DNA of 64,000 nucleotides from positions 1 to 64,000 of the IMG/VR virus record IMGVR_UViG_3300037244_000020; one strand, 5' to 3'. This DNA comes from a virus. The notes beneath the pieces were generated by a model. The model was not told the DNA's origin, did no database searches, and saw only the letters and a program-made list of their open reading frames with translations. Below are positions 44,055-52,246 of this stretch, one piece after another; position 1 is the stretch's first letter, and every line of letters starts with the position of its first letter. The position numbers were made by a program, and so were the translations under genes.

Positions 44055-44891
44055 ATGGCTGAAGGAAAGCTGGACATGAAGCTCAAGCTCGACGAAGAAG
44101 GTCACGCAGTACTGGTGGACGGTAAGCCGGTTTATGTGCATGACGACGGTAAAGAAATTCCGTTCGATGCAGCGCGTACGGTGGAAACGATCAGCCGCCT
44201 GAATGGCGAAGCGAAGAACCACCGGGAAGCGAAGGAAGCGGCAGAGACTCAATTGGGCGCGATGAAGGATCAGGTCAAGGTGTTTGAAGGTCTGGACCCG
44301 AAGTCGGCGCGCGAGGCACTGCAAAAGCTCAAAGACATCGGCGACGGCAAGCTCATCGAAAGCGGCAAGTTGGACGAAGTGCGCTCGGCAGCAACGAAAG
44401 AATACGAAGTGCGGCTCGCAGCGCTGCAAGCTGAGTATGGCGAGAAGGAAGGCAAGCTGGTAGCAGACCGCGAGGCGCTGCAAGGCCATCTGAATAACGA
44501 GATCATTGGCGGTAGCTTCGCGCGTTCGAAGTTTATCCAAGAGAAGATCGCGGTACCGGTGGACATGATTCAGGCGACGTTTGGCAAGAATTTCAAGGTA
44601 GAAGACGGTAAACTGGTGGCGGTGGATGCGCAGGGCAACAAGATTTTCTCGCGCGCCCGGCCAGGTGAGTTGGCAGATTTCGACGAAGCGATGGGTTCGC
44701 TCGTCGAGCAGTACTCCAGTCGAGACCATATTCTGAAGGCTTCGGGAGCAAGCGGCTCGGGGGCGGCCGCTTCGGCAGGGGGTAGTGGCAGTAAGGACGG
44801 CAAGAGCATGACGCGAACGGCGTTTAATCAGCTTCATCCAATGGACCAGATGAAGACGATCAAATCCGGGGTCAAGATTGCGGACGAATAA
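44055..44891 (+). CDS. Scaffold-like protein (DUF6651 type), 278 aa
   Basis: MAEGKLDMKLKLDEEGHAVL, then a long coiled coil with Lys/Glu/Ala (residues 45-160), and a Gly/Ser-rich linker before a short C-terminal motif (FNQLHPMDQMKTIKSG). Size and place before the coat gene suit a scaffold. Confidence 0.8.
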   Translation: MAEGKLDMKLKLDEEGHAVLVDGKPVYVHDDGKEIPFDAARTVETISRLNGEAKNHREAKEAAETQLGAMKDQVKVFEGLDPKSAREALQKLKDIGDGKLIESGKLDEVRSAATKEYEVRLAALQAEYGEKEGKLVADREALQGHLNNEIIGGSFARSKFIQEKIAVPVDMIQATFGKNFKVEDGKLVAVDAQGNKIFSRARPGELADFDEAMGSLVEQYSSRDHILKASGASGSGAAASAGGSGSKDGKSMTRTAFNQLHPMDQMKTIKSGVKIADE

Positions 44892-44915
44892 TTTTTCAAA
44901 AGAGGATTGACCACT

Positions 44916-46058
44916 GTGGCAAATACACTGACCGGGCTTCTCCCGACTCTTTATGAATCGCTGGATATCGTTTCGCGAGAGCAGGTCGGGTTCATCCCGT
45001 CTGTCGCGATGGACGCGAGCGCCGAACGTGCAGCGGTGGGTCAACAGATCCTCGTTCCGATCACGCCGGCGTCGCAGTCCTACGCCGTCACGCCGGGTGT
45101 GACCGCACCGAACACGGGGGATCAGATCATCGGTAACACGCCGATCACGATCTCGGCGTCCAACGCAGTGGCGATTCGCTGGAACGGTGAAGAACAGCGC
45201 GGCATCAACACTGGCCCAGGCTACACGAACATCAAGAACAACCAGATCGTGCAGGCGATGCGCACGCTGTGCAATGGCATCGAACTGCTGGTTGCGCAGA
45301 CGGCCTACCTCGGTGCGTCGCGGGCAAGCGGCACTGCAGGCGCTACGCCGTTCGCGTCGGATCTGTCGGCAACCGCCAATTCGCGCAAGATTCTGGCGGA
45401 TAACGGCGCACCGCTGTCGGACATCCATCTGACGATGAACACGACCGCTGGCGCGAAAATGCGCACGCTGACGCAATTGACGAAGGCGAATGAAGCAGCC
45501 GACGACACGATGCTGCGTCAAGGTGTACTGCTCGACGTCCATGGCTTCGAGATCCGTGAATCGGCACAGATCCAGTCGACGACCAAGGGCACGGGTGCTA
45601 GTTACGTGACCAACGGTGCGGCGGTAGTCGGCCAGACTGTGATCCCTCTGATTACGGGTACGGGCACGATTGTTGCTGGTGATGTCGTAACTTTCGCAGG
45701 GGATCCGAACCTCTACGTGGTGGCGGCGGGCGGCGGCATTGCTGCTCCGGGGTCTATCACGATCAACAAGCCGGGTCTTCTGACGAATGTTTCCGGCAGT
45801 ACCGCCGTTACGGTTGGAGGCTCGTATACGCCGAACTTGGCCTATCACCGAAATTCAATCGCGTTGGTCACGCGCAGCCCCGCGCTCCCCATCGAAGGGG
45901 ATATGGCGGTGGACCGGGTGACGATCATCGACCCGCGCAGCGGCTTGGCATTCGATGTTGCGCAATATTTACAATATCGTCAGGTGTTGACGGAAATCTC
46001 GATTGCGTACGGCGTGGCTGTCATAAAGCCAGAACATGTGACGACGCTTTTGGGCTAG
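44916..46058 (+). CDS. Major coat protein, P22 gp5-like, 380 aa
   Basis: GTG 44916 with AGAGGA nine bases upstream gives MANTLTGLLPTLYESLDIVS. REQVGFIPSV and DASAERAAVGQ, an inserted domain around residues 220-300, and PRSGLAFDVAQYLQYRQ followed by ISIAYGVAVIKP are the P22 coat family pattern. A short internally deleted relative lies at 49892-50356. Confidence 0.9.
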   Translation: MANTLTGLLPTLYESLDIVSREQVGFIPSVAMDASAERAAVGQQILVPITPASQSYAVTPGVTAPNTGDQIIGNTPITISASNAVAIRWNGEEQRGINTGPGYTNIKNNQIVQAMRTLCNGIELLVAQTAYLGASRASGTAGATPFASDLSATANSRKILADNGAPLSDIHLTMNTTAGAKMRTLTQLTKANEAADDTMLRQGVLLDVHGFEIRESAQIQSTTKGTGASYVTNGAAVVGQTVIPLITGTGTIVAGDVVTFAGDPNLYVVAAGGGIAAPGSITINKPGLLTNVSGSTAVTVGGSYTPNLAYHRNSIALVTRSPALPIEGDMAVDRVTIIDPRSGLAFDVAQYLQYRQVLTEISIAYGVAVIKPEHVTTLLG

Positions 46059-46074
46059 TAGCCTAGTCTCACTG

Positions 46075-46108
46075 AAAACCCTCCGCAGTGGAAGTTGCGG
46101 AGGGTTTT
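46075..46108 (+). terminator. Strong terminator after the coat gene
   Basis: AAAACCCTCCGCA (46075-46087) and TGCGGAGGGTTTT (46096-46108) pair over 13 bp around 8 nt and are followed by GTTTTT. It would reduce transcription into the next genes, so capsid is made in excess. Confidence 0.9.
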
Positions 46109-46214
46109 GTTTTTCTGTAGTATTGCAGTCGGAGGTGAACGGGCCGGCCAGCCCTTTCGGTGCTCATTCCACTGAATAGCCTCCAAATTTCAAATAATCG
46201 AATGAGGATTTCAA

Positions 46215-47051
46215 GTGAACTACCAGAAGCATTACGATACGCTGATCGATCGCGCCCGAAACCGTAAGCTTTCAGGGTATAAGGAACGCCATCACGTCAT
46301 CCCTCGCTGTATGGGCGGGAGCGATGACAAGTCAAATCTTGTGGAGTTGCTGGCGGAAGAGCATTTCGTGGGCCATCTTCTGTTGGCGCGCATCCACCCG
46401 GAAAACAGAAAGTTGGTGTTCGCTGCGAACATGATGCTGATGAACAGCCCGATGCATCATGGCGCTCGATCCAGGAACAAGAGGCATGCGTGGCTTAGAA
46501 AGGCACACGCCGAGGCAGCAAGAGCTACGCATCTAGGAGTTCCAAAGTCCCCTGAACACGTCGCCAAGGTAAGCCGGGCATTGACGGGTAAGCCAGGAAC
46601 GCGGCGAGGGGCGGTCACTGCGGAGGAAACCAAGGCGAAGCAGTCCGCAGCAGCCTTCGCTAGACCTGACAAGGCTGAAAATGACGAGAAGATGCGGGAA
46701 GGCTACGCAAGGATGACGCCACAGGAGCGTACGGCGCAGGCGGGTAAGGCATGGGATACAAAGCGCGCCAACGGGAAAGATAGGGACACGCCAGAGACGA
46801 GGGCCAAGAAAAGCACGGCGGGCAGGGAGCGCTCTCAGAGAGAAACCTCAGAGGAGAAAACCGCCCGAGCTTTGAAGGCTGCAGAGTCACGCCGCCGTAA
46901 CGGAAGTGACAAAGCTACGCCTGAATCCCGAGAGCGTATGCGCCAAGCCCATCTCGGGAAGAAACAATCCTTGGAAACCGTCGCCAAACGTAAAGCCACT
47001 ATAGCACGCAATAAAGCGCTCAAGGCTGTTACAATGCCGGAAAACACCTGA
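46215..47051 (+). CDS. HNH-type homing endonuclease with NUMOD3-like repeats, 278 aa
   Basis: GTG 46215 with GAGGATT upstream. YKERHHVIPRCMGGSDDKSN followed by LLAEEHFVGHLLL is the HNH core with zinc-free H-H..N..H. LGVPKSPEHVAKVSRALTGK and MRQAHLGKKQSLETVAKRKA are NUMOD3-type repeats. It lies between the coat gene and the 61-aa gene. CTCATTC/GAATGAG at 46163-46206 could fold near its ribosome site. Confidence 0.85.
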   Translation: MNYQKHYDTLIDRARNRKLSGYKERHHVIPRCMGGSDDKSNLVELLAEEHFVGHLLLARIHPENRKLVFAANMMLMNSPMHHGARSRNKRHAWLRKAHAEAARATHLGVPKSPEHVAKVSRALTGKPGTRRGAVTAEETKAKQSAAAFARPDKAENDEKMREGYARMTPQERTAQAGKAWDTKRANGKDRDTPETRAKKSTAGRERSQRETSEEKTARALKAAESRRRNGSDKATPESRERMRQAHLGKKQSLETVAKRKATIARNKALKAVTMPENT

Positions 47052-47064
47052 TTGGAGCCGATCC

Positions 47065-47250
47065 GTGGCAACCGCACCAATGAAAGCTGCAGCAAAGACC
47101 GTTCCGGCGAAAACTGCTCCAAAGACGCCGAACGGAAAGATCACGCTGGACCAAGCGTTGAAGATGTATGACAACTCCCCGGCCGACAAGGCTGCTGACC
47201 TCGCTGCGGCAAAGAAGTTGATGGCTGCGCACAATAAGAAGGTGAAGTGA
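47065..47250 (+). CDS. Basic Ala/Lys-rich protein, 61 aa
   Basis: GTG 47065 encodes MATAPMKAAAKTVPAKTAPK, then ITLDQALKMYDNSPADKAAD. The Ala/Lys/Pro-rich start is like the end of the 80-aa gene at 14384. In head-gene position; may be a minor capsid or decoration-associated protein. Confidence 0.55.
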   Translation: MATAPMKAAAKTVPAKTAPKTPNGKITLDQALKMYDNSPADKAADLAAAKKLMAAHNKKVK

Positions 47251-47251
47251 C

Positions 47252-47515
47252 ATGTCCGAAGTCATCCCGACCGTACGCGTATTGCACCCGGACCACCCGG
47301 ACGGCATTCTAATGAATGAAGCTGATCTGACCGATGAGCATGTGCTTGTCGATCCGAAGGCTGAGAAAGCGCGGCGCAAGAGTCTGAAAGAGACGTTGGC
47401 TGCGGAGATTGCCGCAGAGGACGCAGCAGAAAAAGAAGCTGCTGCGCGCGCCGCGCATGTCGCCAGTACGCTTGCTTCGCTCAGTGAAGCGATTGACCAA
47501 GGCGCGAAAGCCTGA
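47252..47515 (+). CDS. Hypothetical protein, 87 aa
   Basis: MSEVIPTVRVLHPDHPDGIL, then a charged Ala-rich coiled coil (SLKETLAAEIAAEDAAEKEA). Its stop overlaps the next ATG. In the head-completion gene set. Function unknown. Confidence 0.55.
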   Translation: MSEVIPTVRVLHPDHPDGILMNEADLTDEHVLVDPKAEKARRKSLKETLAAEIAAEDAAEKEAAARAAHVASTLASLSEAIDQGAKA

Positions 47516-48081
47516 TGGCGCTCATCGTCGAAGACGGCACAGTTGTTGCGGGGGCGAATTCTTACTGCACGAAAGCTTACGCTGACAACTACCATGCGAA
47601 CGTCGGTAACGTCGCGTGGGCTGCTTTGCCGAGCGTCAATGACGTACCTGCGCCTGCGGAAAGCGTCGTCACCAAGGAAGCGCTGCTGCAGCGAGCGACG
47701 CAGTACATGCTTGGCGTCTATCGGCTGCGCTGGCTAGGGCTTCGGATAAGCCCGACGCAATCGTTGGACTGGCCGCGCTTAGGCGTGATCCTAAAAGATA
47801 CGGCGTCGTTCTTCGTCGACCAGCGCTTGGCCTACACAGTGCCCGCCAATATCGTACCTGACGTTGTCCAGCAGGCGTGTTCGGAATTGGCGCTGCGCGC
47901 TTCGACGCAGGATTTGTGGCCGGATCTGGACCAGCGCACGCTGCTGGAAAAGGTCGGCCCGATCCAGGTGAACTACGATCGCTTCTCCCCGCAATACCGG
48001 CGCTTCCGGCAAGTGGACCTGCTGCTCAATCCGTATCTGGACGGTACGAACGGGTTGACAACGCGGGTGGTGCGTCGGTAA
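47515..48081 (+). CDS. Head completion/connector protein (DnaT-like fold), 188 aa
   Basis: MALIVEDGTVVAGANSYCTK, then LQRATQYMLGVYRLRWLGLR and PANIVPDVVQQACSELALRA, is the common phage adaptor annotated as DnaT-like ssDNA binding. It is typically the head-tail connector directly after the capsid genes. Confidence 0.8.
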   Translation: MALIVEDGTVVAGANSYCTKAYADNYHANVGNVAWAALPSVNDVPAPAESVVTKEALLQRATQYMLGVYRLRWLGLRISPTQSLDWPRLGVILKDTASFFVDQRLAYTVPANIVPDVVQQACSELALRASTQDLWPDLDQRTLLEKVGPIQVNYDRFSPQYRRFRQVDLLLNPYLDGTNGLTTRVVRR

Positions 48082-48106
48082 GCCCTACTAAACCCAGAGA
48101 ACCCAC

Positions 48107-48313
48107 ATGAAACCCATTCAACACTCCACCAACACGCACATGCAAGGCTCGCTTCCCATAACGAAGACGGAAGCCGAGGGCAAATCCGCGATCATCTCGT
48201 TCTGGAAGCCAACGCAAGAGGAACTGATGAGCCTCAACATGGGGGGCTTGATCTCGCTGCTGGTGATAGGGGATGCCATGCCTACCGTGGCCGTGACGGC
48301 GATCAAGGCATGA
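48107..48313 (+). CDS. Hypothetical protein, 68 aa
   Basis: MKPIQHSTNTHMQGSLPITK, then FWKPTQEELMSLNMGGLISL. Beta/alpha small protein within the head-tail connector set. Family function unknown. Overlaps the next gene by ATGA. Confidence 0.55.
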   Translation: MKPIQHSTNTHMQGSLPITKTEAEGKSAIISFWKPTQEELMSLNMGGLISLLVIGDAMPTVAVTAIKA

Positions 48314-48525
48314 GTGCGAACGTCATTAAGCTTCAGCACACAGGTACGCCGCGCACTCTGATGGAGAACGCGGCTGAAATCGCCCACGACATGAAGTATG
48401 CGTTGATGGTGTTCGTTCGGAAGGACGGCACTATCGGGACGGAATGGTCACATATACCCGATAACCTAGCGGCACTAGGAGCGATTGAAGTCCTGCGATC
48501 CGAGTTTCTTTCAAACGCGCTATGA
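48310..48525 (+). CDS. Hypothetical protein, 71 aa
   Basis: MSANVIKLQHTGTPRTLMEN, then ALMVFVRKDGTIGTEWSHIP and LGAIEVLRSEFLSNAL. A small phage family with a beta hairpin and helix. Overlaps both neighbours. Function unknown. Confidence 0.55.
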   Translation: MSANVIKLQHTGTPRTLMENAAEIAHDMKYALMVFVRKDGTIGTEWSHIPDNLAALGAIEVLRSEFLSNAL

Positions 48526-48938
48526 GCATCTACGACAGCCTCCAAGCCACGGCGATGTCGCTGCTGACCCGGTATGGCAGACCGAAAGGCGTCACACTGC
48601 TGCAAGCCGGGCCTGCGTCTTACGACCCTGCGACGGGTAAGAATTCGCCAACGACGACCACGTACATCGGTACCGGGGTGTTGATCGACTACTCGCTCAC
48701 GCAGCCCTCTGTGTCGACGGTACGCGGCACAGAGATCCAGCAAGGCGACAAACTGCTGTATCTCGGTATGCAGGGCACGTTGAACGGTGTTCCGGTCCAG
48801 ATGCCACAGCCGAACACGGATGATACGATCGTAGTCGCGGGCACGTCGTATAACGTCGAGGCGACGACTACGATTGACCCTGCTGGCACGCCAGTAATAC
48901 ATACGATGCACCTCAGAGGCGTTCCAGGGGTACCTTAA
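48522..48938 (+). CDS. Neck/head-tail joining protein, 138 aa
   Basis: MSIYDSLQATAMSLLTRYGR, then GVLIDYSLTQPS, EIQQGDKLLYLG and DTIVVAGTSYNVE suggest the beta-rich fold of a neck protein. Its position between the connector and the HK97 gp10-like gene supports this. Confidence 0.7.
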   Translation: MSIYDSLQATAMSLLTRYGRPKGVTLLQAGPASYDPATGKNSPTTTTYIGTGVLIDYSLTQPSVSTVRGTEIQQGDKLLYLGMQGTLNGVPVQMPQPNTDDTIVVAGTSYNVEATTTIDPAGTPVIHTMHLRGVPGVP

Positions 48939-49402
48939 TGGCAGATTTCGCTGCTCAGATTCGAGCGTTCCAAGACAAAGTGCGACGCAACATTGACATC
49001 GTCGTTCAGGAGTCGACGGCTGAGATCGCGGCCGAGCTTGTAAGCCGCACGCCGATAGACATCACGACACTGCGCGCGAATTGGCAGTTCACGATCGGGG
49101 CGCCGTCTGGGGAAGACTTCCCGGGAGCGGCAGACGAGTCGCCGGAGGGGTCTACTACAGCAGCGAAGCTGGGGAGCGAGATCAGGGAAGTGCCTGCGGG
49201 TTCCGTGACCTACGTAGTGAACAACAGGCCGTATATGCCGATGATTGAATATGGCCTGTACACCGGCGGAACTAGCGGCAAACGCCGCAGCAGCAAGACT
49301 ATCAACGGCTTCTCCACGCAAGCACCAGCAGGCGTGCGCGACGTGACCGCCATCGGATGGCAAACCTTTGTTAAAAACGCTATCGCCAAAATAATTACAT
49401 GA
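48938..49402 (+). CDS. Tail completion protein, HK97 gp10-like, 154 aa
   Basis: MADFAAQIRAFQDKVRRNID, then IAAELVSRTPIDITTLRANW and YVVNNRPYMPMIEYGLYTGG, is the HK97 gp10 pattern with the conserved TP.DTG.LR segment. It joins head and tail. Confidence 0.85.
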   Translation: MADFAAQIRAFQDKVRRNIDIVVQESTAEIAAELVSRTPIDITTLRANWQFTIGAPSGEDFPGAADESPEGSTTAAKLGSEIREVPAGSVTYVVNNRPYMPMIEYGLYTGGTSGKRRSSKTINGFSTQAPAGVRDVTAIGWQTFVKNAIAKIIT

Positions 49403-49815
49403 ATTCAGACATCCGGGAAGCCTTCGAGACGCGCATCGCAGCATTTGCCGCCGCGCAGAAACCGCCGCTGCCGATCGCGTGGGAGAACACGTCCTACACA
49501 CCTTCGCCGAGCGTCGCGTACTTACGATGCGCCATGCTTCCGGCCGTGACGCAGAATCCGTCGATGGGCGCTCCGCACGTGCGGCTGGTGGGTCTGTACC
49601 AGGTGAATGTGTACGGAATTCAAGATGAGGGACCGGCCGGTGCGGAAGCCATTGCAGATGCCATAATCGCGTTGTTTCCGCGCGGCGGCATGGTGCAGAA
49701 CGGCGTGATTGTCAATATCGACACAACGGGGTCGCGAGCACAAGGCTTGAACGACATCAACGGGTTCTTCTTTATCCCGGTACGAGTCAAGTATCGCGAA
49801 GATGTTTTGAGTTGA
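49399..49815 (+). CDS. Tail terminator-like protein (DUF4128), 138 aa
   Basis: MNSDIREAFETRIAAFAAAQ, then ENTSYTPSPSVAYLRC and GLYQVNVYGIQDEGPAGAEA, corresponds to the tail terminator family that caps the tail tube. Overlaps the previous gene by ATGA. Confidence 0.8.
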   Translation: MNSDIREAFETRIAAFAAAQKPPLPIAWENTSYTPSPSVAYLRCAMLPAVTQNPSMGAPHVRLVGLYQVNVYGIQDEGPAGAEAIADAIIALFPRGGMVQNGVIVNIDTTGSRAQGLNDINGFFFIPVRVKYREDVLS

Positions 49816-49825
49816 CGCGGAAAGG

Positions 49826-49854
49826 TTGCGTACAGCGCTTTAACGTTGTACAGT
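49826..49854 (+). promoter_or_regulatory. Possible promoter (TTGCGT, 17 nt, TACAGT) before the mini-coat gene
   Basis: TTGCGT (49826-49831), 17-nt spacer, TACAGT (49849-49854), in the 76-base gap before the mini-coat gene. It would allow that gene to be expressed separately. Confidence 0.45.
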
Positions 49855-49891
49855 AGATTCTCGAACCCACCCTTAGACGAAGCCCGCGCCC

Positions 49892-50356
49892 ATGAAAGAT
49901 ACCCTTGAAAGTTTTCTTCCCAAGATCCAAGAGTCACTAGATATCGCGTCACGTGATTTGAACTGGCTCTCAGACATTACTCTCGACGCCAGCGACGAGA
50001 AGGTAGCGAAAGGCAGCAAAACTGCGGGAGAGTGCGGGAGCGTAACTATCTCTCAAGCTATGTATGTTGCGCTTCCAGTTACTCCCCCGCTCTATAAGGC
50101 TAGTGAAGATCCACGGTATCTGGAACGACACCACGTGACGCACGCCTTCAAGACACTCTTCGAAGCCGTCGAGGCAGAGATTGCTGAAGGGTCAACAGTG
50201 CTCGCTACCCGCCTTCCTGACGTTCCTGACATTGTAATAAATTCAGCCGTGGTTACTGATAAGCGCAGCGGTATCTCATTTTGTATTTGGGACTACGGCC
50301 ACCCACCTCTGGGGCGTGTGCGCTACACGGTCAATATCGCTTACGGCGTAGCCTGA
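49892..50356 (+). CDS. Mini-coat protein: internally deleted P22-like coat relative, 154 aa
   Basis: TLESFLPKIQESLDIASRDL and LDASDEKVAKG parallel TLTGLLPTLYESLDIVSREQ and MDASAERAAVG of the coat protein at 44916. HVTHAFKTLFEAVEAEIAEG parallels IVQAMRTLCNGIELLVAQ. LATRLPDVP, DKRSGISFCIWDYG and VNIAYGVA parallel LVTRSPALP, DPRSGLAFDVAQY and ISIAYGVA. About 225 central residues, including the inserted domain, are missing. It lies in the tail region between tail terminator and tail tube. Role unknown: minor capsid part, assembly modulator or remnant. Confidence 0.75.
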   Translation: MKDTLESFLPKIQESLDIASRDLNWLSDITLDASDEKVAKGSKTAGECGSVTISQAMYVALPVTPPLYKASEDPRYLERHHVTHAFKTLFEAVEAEIAEGSTVLATRLPDVPDIVINSAVVTDKRSGISFCIWDYGHPPLGRVRYTVNIAYGVA

Positions 50357-50372
50357 CTAGACAAGCAGGTAA

Positions 50373-50432
50373 TTCCCCTGTGAAGCGCGTTTTGAGCTAA
50401 AATCGCGCGAAAGTCTATACTTCACAGGGGAA
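50373..50432 (+). promoter_or_regulatory. 13-bp hairpin occluding the tail tube ribosome site
   Basis: TTCCCCTGTGAAG (50373-50385) pairs exactly with CTTCACAGGGGAA (50420-50432), which contains the AGGGGAA ribosome site. The loop has an inner GCGCGTTTT/AAAATCGCGC stem. Folding would lower tail tube translation. Confidence 0.7.
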
Positions 50433-50437
50433 GATTC

Positions 50438-51658
50438 ATGGGTTTGATCGCCGTTGGCGTATCCAAGCAGCTAATTTTCGCGAAGGAGACCACTTTCGCT
50501 GTGGAGGCTCCTGCGGCATCAGGCCAGCTTTTGCGCCGCACCACCAGTAACTTGGACTTGGCGAAGAAGACTTACAAGTCGACGGAAATTCGCCCGGACT
50601 ATCAGCGTTCTGACTTCCGCCATGGCACGCGCTCTGTGACCGGCACGATCTCCGATGAATTGTCGGTTGGCACGTTCGAAGCGTTCATGGCCTCCGCAAT
50701 GCGCCAAGCGTGGCAGACGCCAGCTACGAGTGGTCCGATCACGGTCATCACGGCGCAAGCAACCGCCCCGCAATTCGCGCGTTCGGCAGGATCATTTCTG
50801 ACGGATGGGTTTAAGATCGGTGACGTGGTGCGCTGGTCGGGATTCTCTACGGGCGGCGCGACGGCGAACAACGCCAAGAACTTCCTGATCACGGCGCTCG
50901 ATGCGACCGACATGACGGGCGTATTCCTGAATAACGATCCAGTTGCGCCGGACGTCGCAGGAGACTCGGTCACCTGTTCCGTGGTGGGCAAGAAGACGTG
51001 GATTCCGACGACCGGCCACACGCGGGATTCGTACACGATCGAGCACAGCTACACGGACATCAGCCAGAGCCAAGTGTTCACGGGCTGCCGCATCAGCCAG
51101 ATGACGGTCAAGCTGCCGTCAACGGGCTTGGCTACCGTGGACTTCCCGGTCCTCGGCATTAACGGCACCGAGACGGCCGGGGCGTATTTCACCACCCCGG
51201 CTGCGCCTTCTACCGGCAAGATTCTTGCAGCGGTCAACGGGGCGATGTACGTGGGCGGGGTGCAGGTCGCTGTGGTGACATCGATTGACTTCACGGTCAA
51301 CGGCAATATGACGACTGGCGACGTGGTCGGCTCCAATGTGGCGCCGGACATCTTCCCAGGTTCCATCGACGTGACCGGCACGATCTCTGCGTACTTCGAG
51401 GATGAGACGTTCCAATCCGCGTTCTATAACGAAACGGAAGTGGCAGTAGTCGTGGCGCTGACGGCTGACAATACGCCGACTGCGGACTTCCAAGTCTACA
51501 GCTTCCCACGCTGCAAGTTCAACGGCGCGACGAAGAACGACGGTGAAGTGGGGCTGGTGCAGTCGGTACCGTTCGTGGCGCTGCTCAACAACGCAGGGGG
51601 CGCTGCTGCTCCTACGCTGCTCACCACGATGTCGATTCAAGACTCGGCGGCTGTCTAA
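50438..51658 (+). CDS. Major tail tube protein, 406 aa
   Basis: MGLIAVGVSKQLIFAKETTF, then GTRSVTGTISDELSVGTFEA and DSYTIEHSYTDISQSQVFTG, are the phage tail tube (TTP) pattern. The segment ILAAVNGAMYVGGVQVAVVT is nearly repeated in the early gene at 24798-25217. The size and place are standard for a siphovirus tail tube. Confidence 0.9.
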   Translation: MGLIAVGVSKQLIFAKETTFAVEAPAASGQLLRRTTSNLDLAKKTYKSTEIRPDYQRSDFRHGTRSVTGTISDELSVGTFEAFMASAMRQAWQTPATSGPITVITAQATAPQFARSAGSFLTDGFKIGDVVRWSGFSTGGATANNAKNFLITALDATDMTGVFLNNDPVAPDVAGDSVTCSVVGKKTWIPTTGHTRDSYTIEHSYTDISQSQVFTGCRISQMTVKLPSTGLATVDFPVLGINGTETAGAYFTTPAAPSTGKILAAVNGAMYVGGVQVAVVTSIDFTVNGNMTTGDVVGSNVAPDIFPGSIDVTGTISAYFEDETFQSAFYNETEVAVVVALTADNTPTADFQVYSFPRCKFNGATKNDGEVGLVQSVPFVALLNNAGGAAAPTLLTTMSIQDSAAV

Positions 51659-51696
51659 AATAACGAAAGCCCTCTATAATGGGGGCTTCAACCTTC

Positions 51697-51762
51697 TGCA
51701 CGCAAAGACCGGCCGTTCGGCGCTAGGCTCATAGCTTAGAGTGCCAGCGATCTTTGCGTGCA
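51697..51762 (+). other. 12-bp hairpin with 42-nt loop before the tail chaperone
   Basis: TGCACGCAAAGA (51697-51708) and TCTTTGCGTGCA (51751-51762) pair exactly. The loop contains GCTAGGCTCATAGC-type pairing. It lies just after an AAGCCC/GGGCTT hairpin that may end the tail tube transcript. Function unknown: RNA stability or processing. Confidence 0.5.
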
Positions 51763-51781
51763 CTAACCCACGGGGAATTGC

Positions 51782-52246
51782 ATGAGCGACAATCAAGACA
51801 ACAGCGGCGAAGCCCAAGCATCGGCTCCGGTCATCGGCTTCGACATCGGCCTGTCGGACACCAGCGAGTTGACCTACGACATCCCGTTCAGCTTCGATGC
51901 GGACGGTAAGGCCAGCGCAGGCATTACGGTTGTCGGCAAGAACTCCCAGCAGTACAAGGACGCCGACCGCGCTCTTTCGCGCGTGGCGCTGAAGAAGTCG
52001 GCTGTGCGCGGCCGCCCGCTGGATCTGAAGAAGGACTCCGACTCGGACGAATTCCTCGATCAGCGCGAATCCACGAACGTCGCGCTCGCGGTCGCCATTA
52101 CGGTCGGCTGGTTTGGCCTGACGGACAAAGGCGCTGAGTTCCCGTTCAGCAAGGCTGCGGCTCAGATGCTCTACTCGAAGAATAGCGTAGTGCGTGACAA
52201 AGTGCTTGTTGCTGTCGAGGACGCCTCAAATTTTTTGAAACGCTGA
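51782..52246 (+). CDS. Tail assembly chaperone, short form (G-like), 154 aa
   Basis: MSDNQDNSGEAQASAPVIGF, then TYDIPFSFDADGKASAG and FLDQRESTNVALAVAITVGW. It ends just after the slippery site A AAT TTT (52228-52234), as expected for the lambda G analogue. Confidence 0.85.
   Translation: MSDNQDNSGEAQASAPVIGFDIGLSDTSELTYDIPFSFDADGKASAGITVVGKNSQQYKDADRALSRVALKKSAVRGRPLDLKKDSDSDEFLDQRESTNVALAVAITVGWFGLTDKGAEFPFSKAAAQMLYSKNSVVRDKVLVAVEDASNFLKR

Noticed and set aside
44016-45848. 610-codon open frame on the minus strand opposite the scaffold and coat genes
   Set aside because: It lies antisense to two well-supported genes, has no ribosome site, and its Arg/His-rich composition is typical of a GC-codon shadow.
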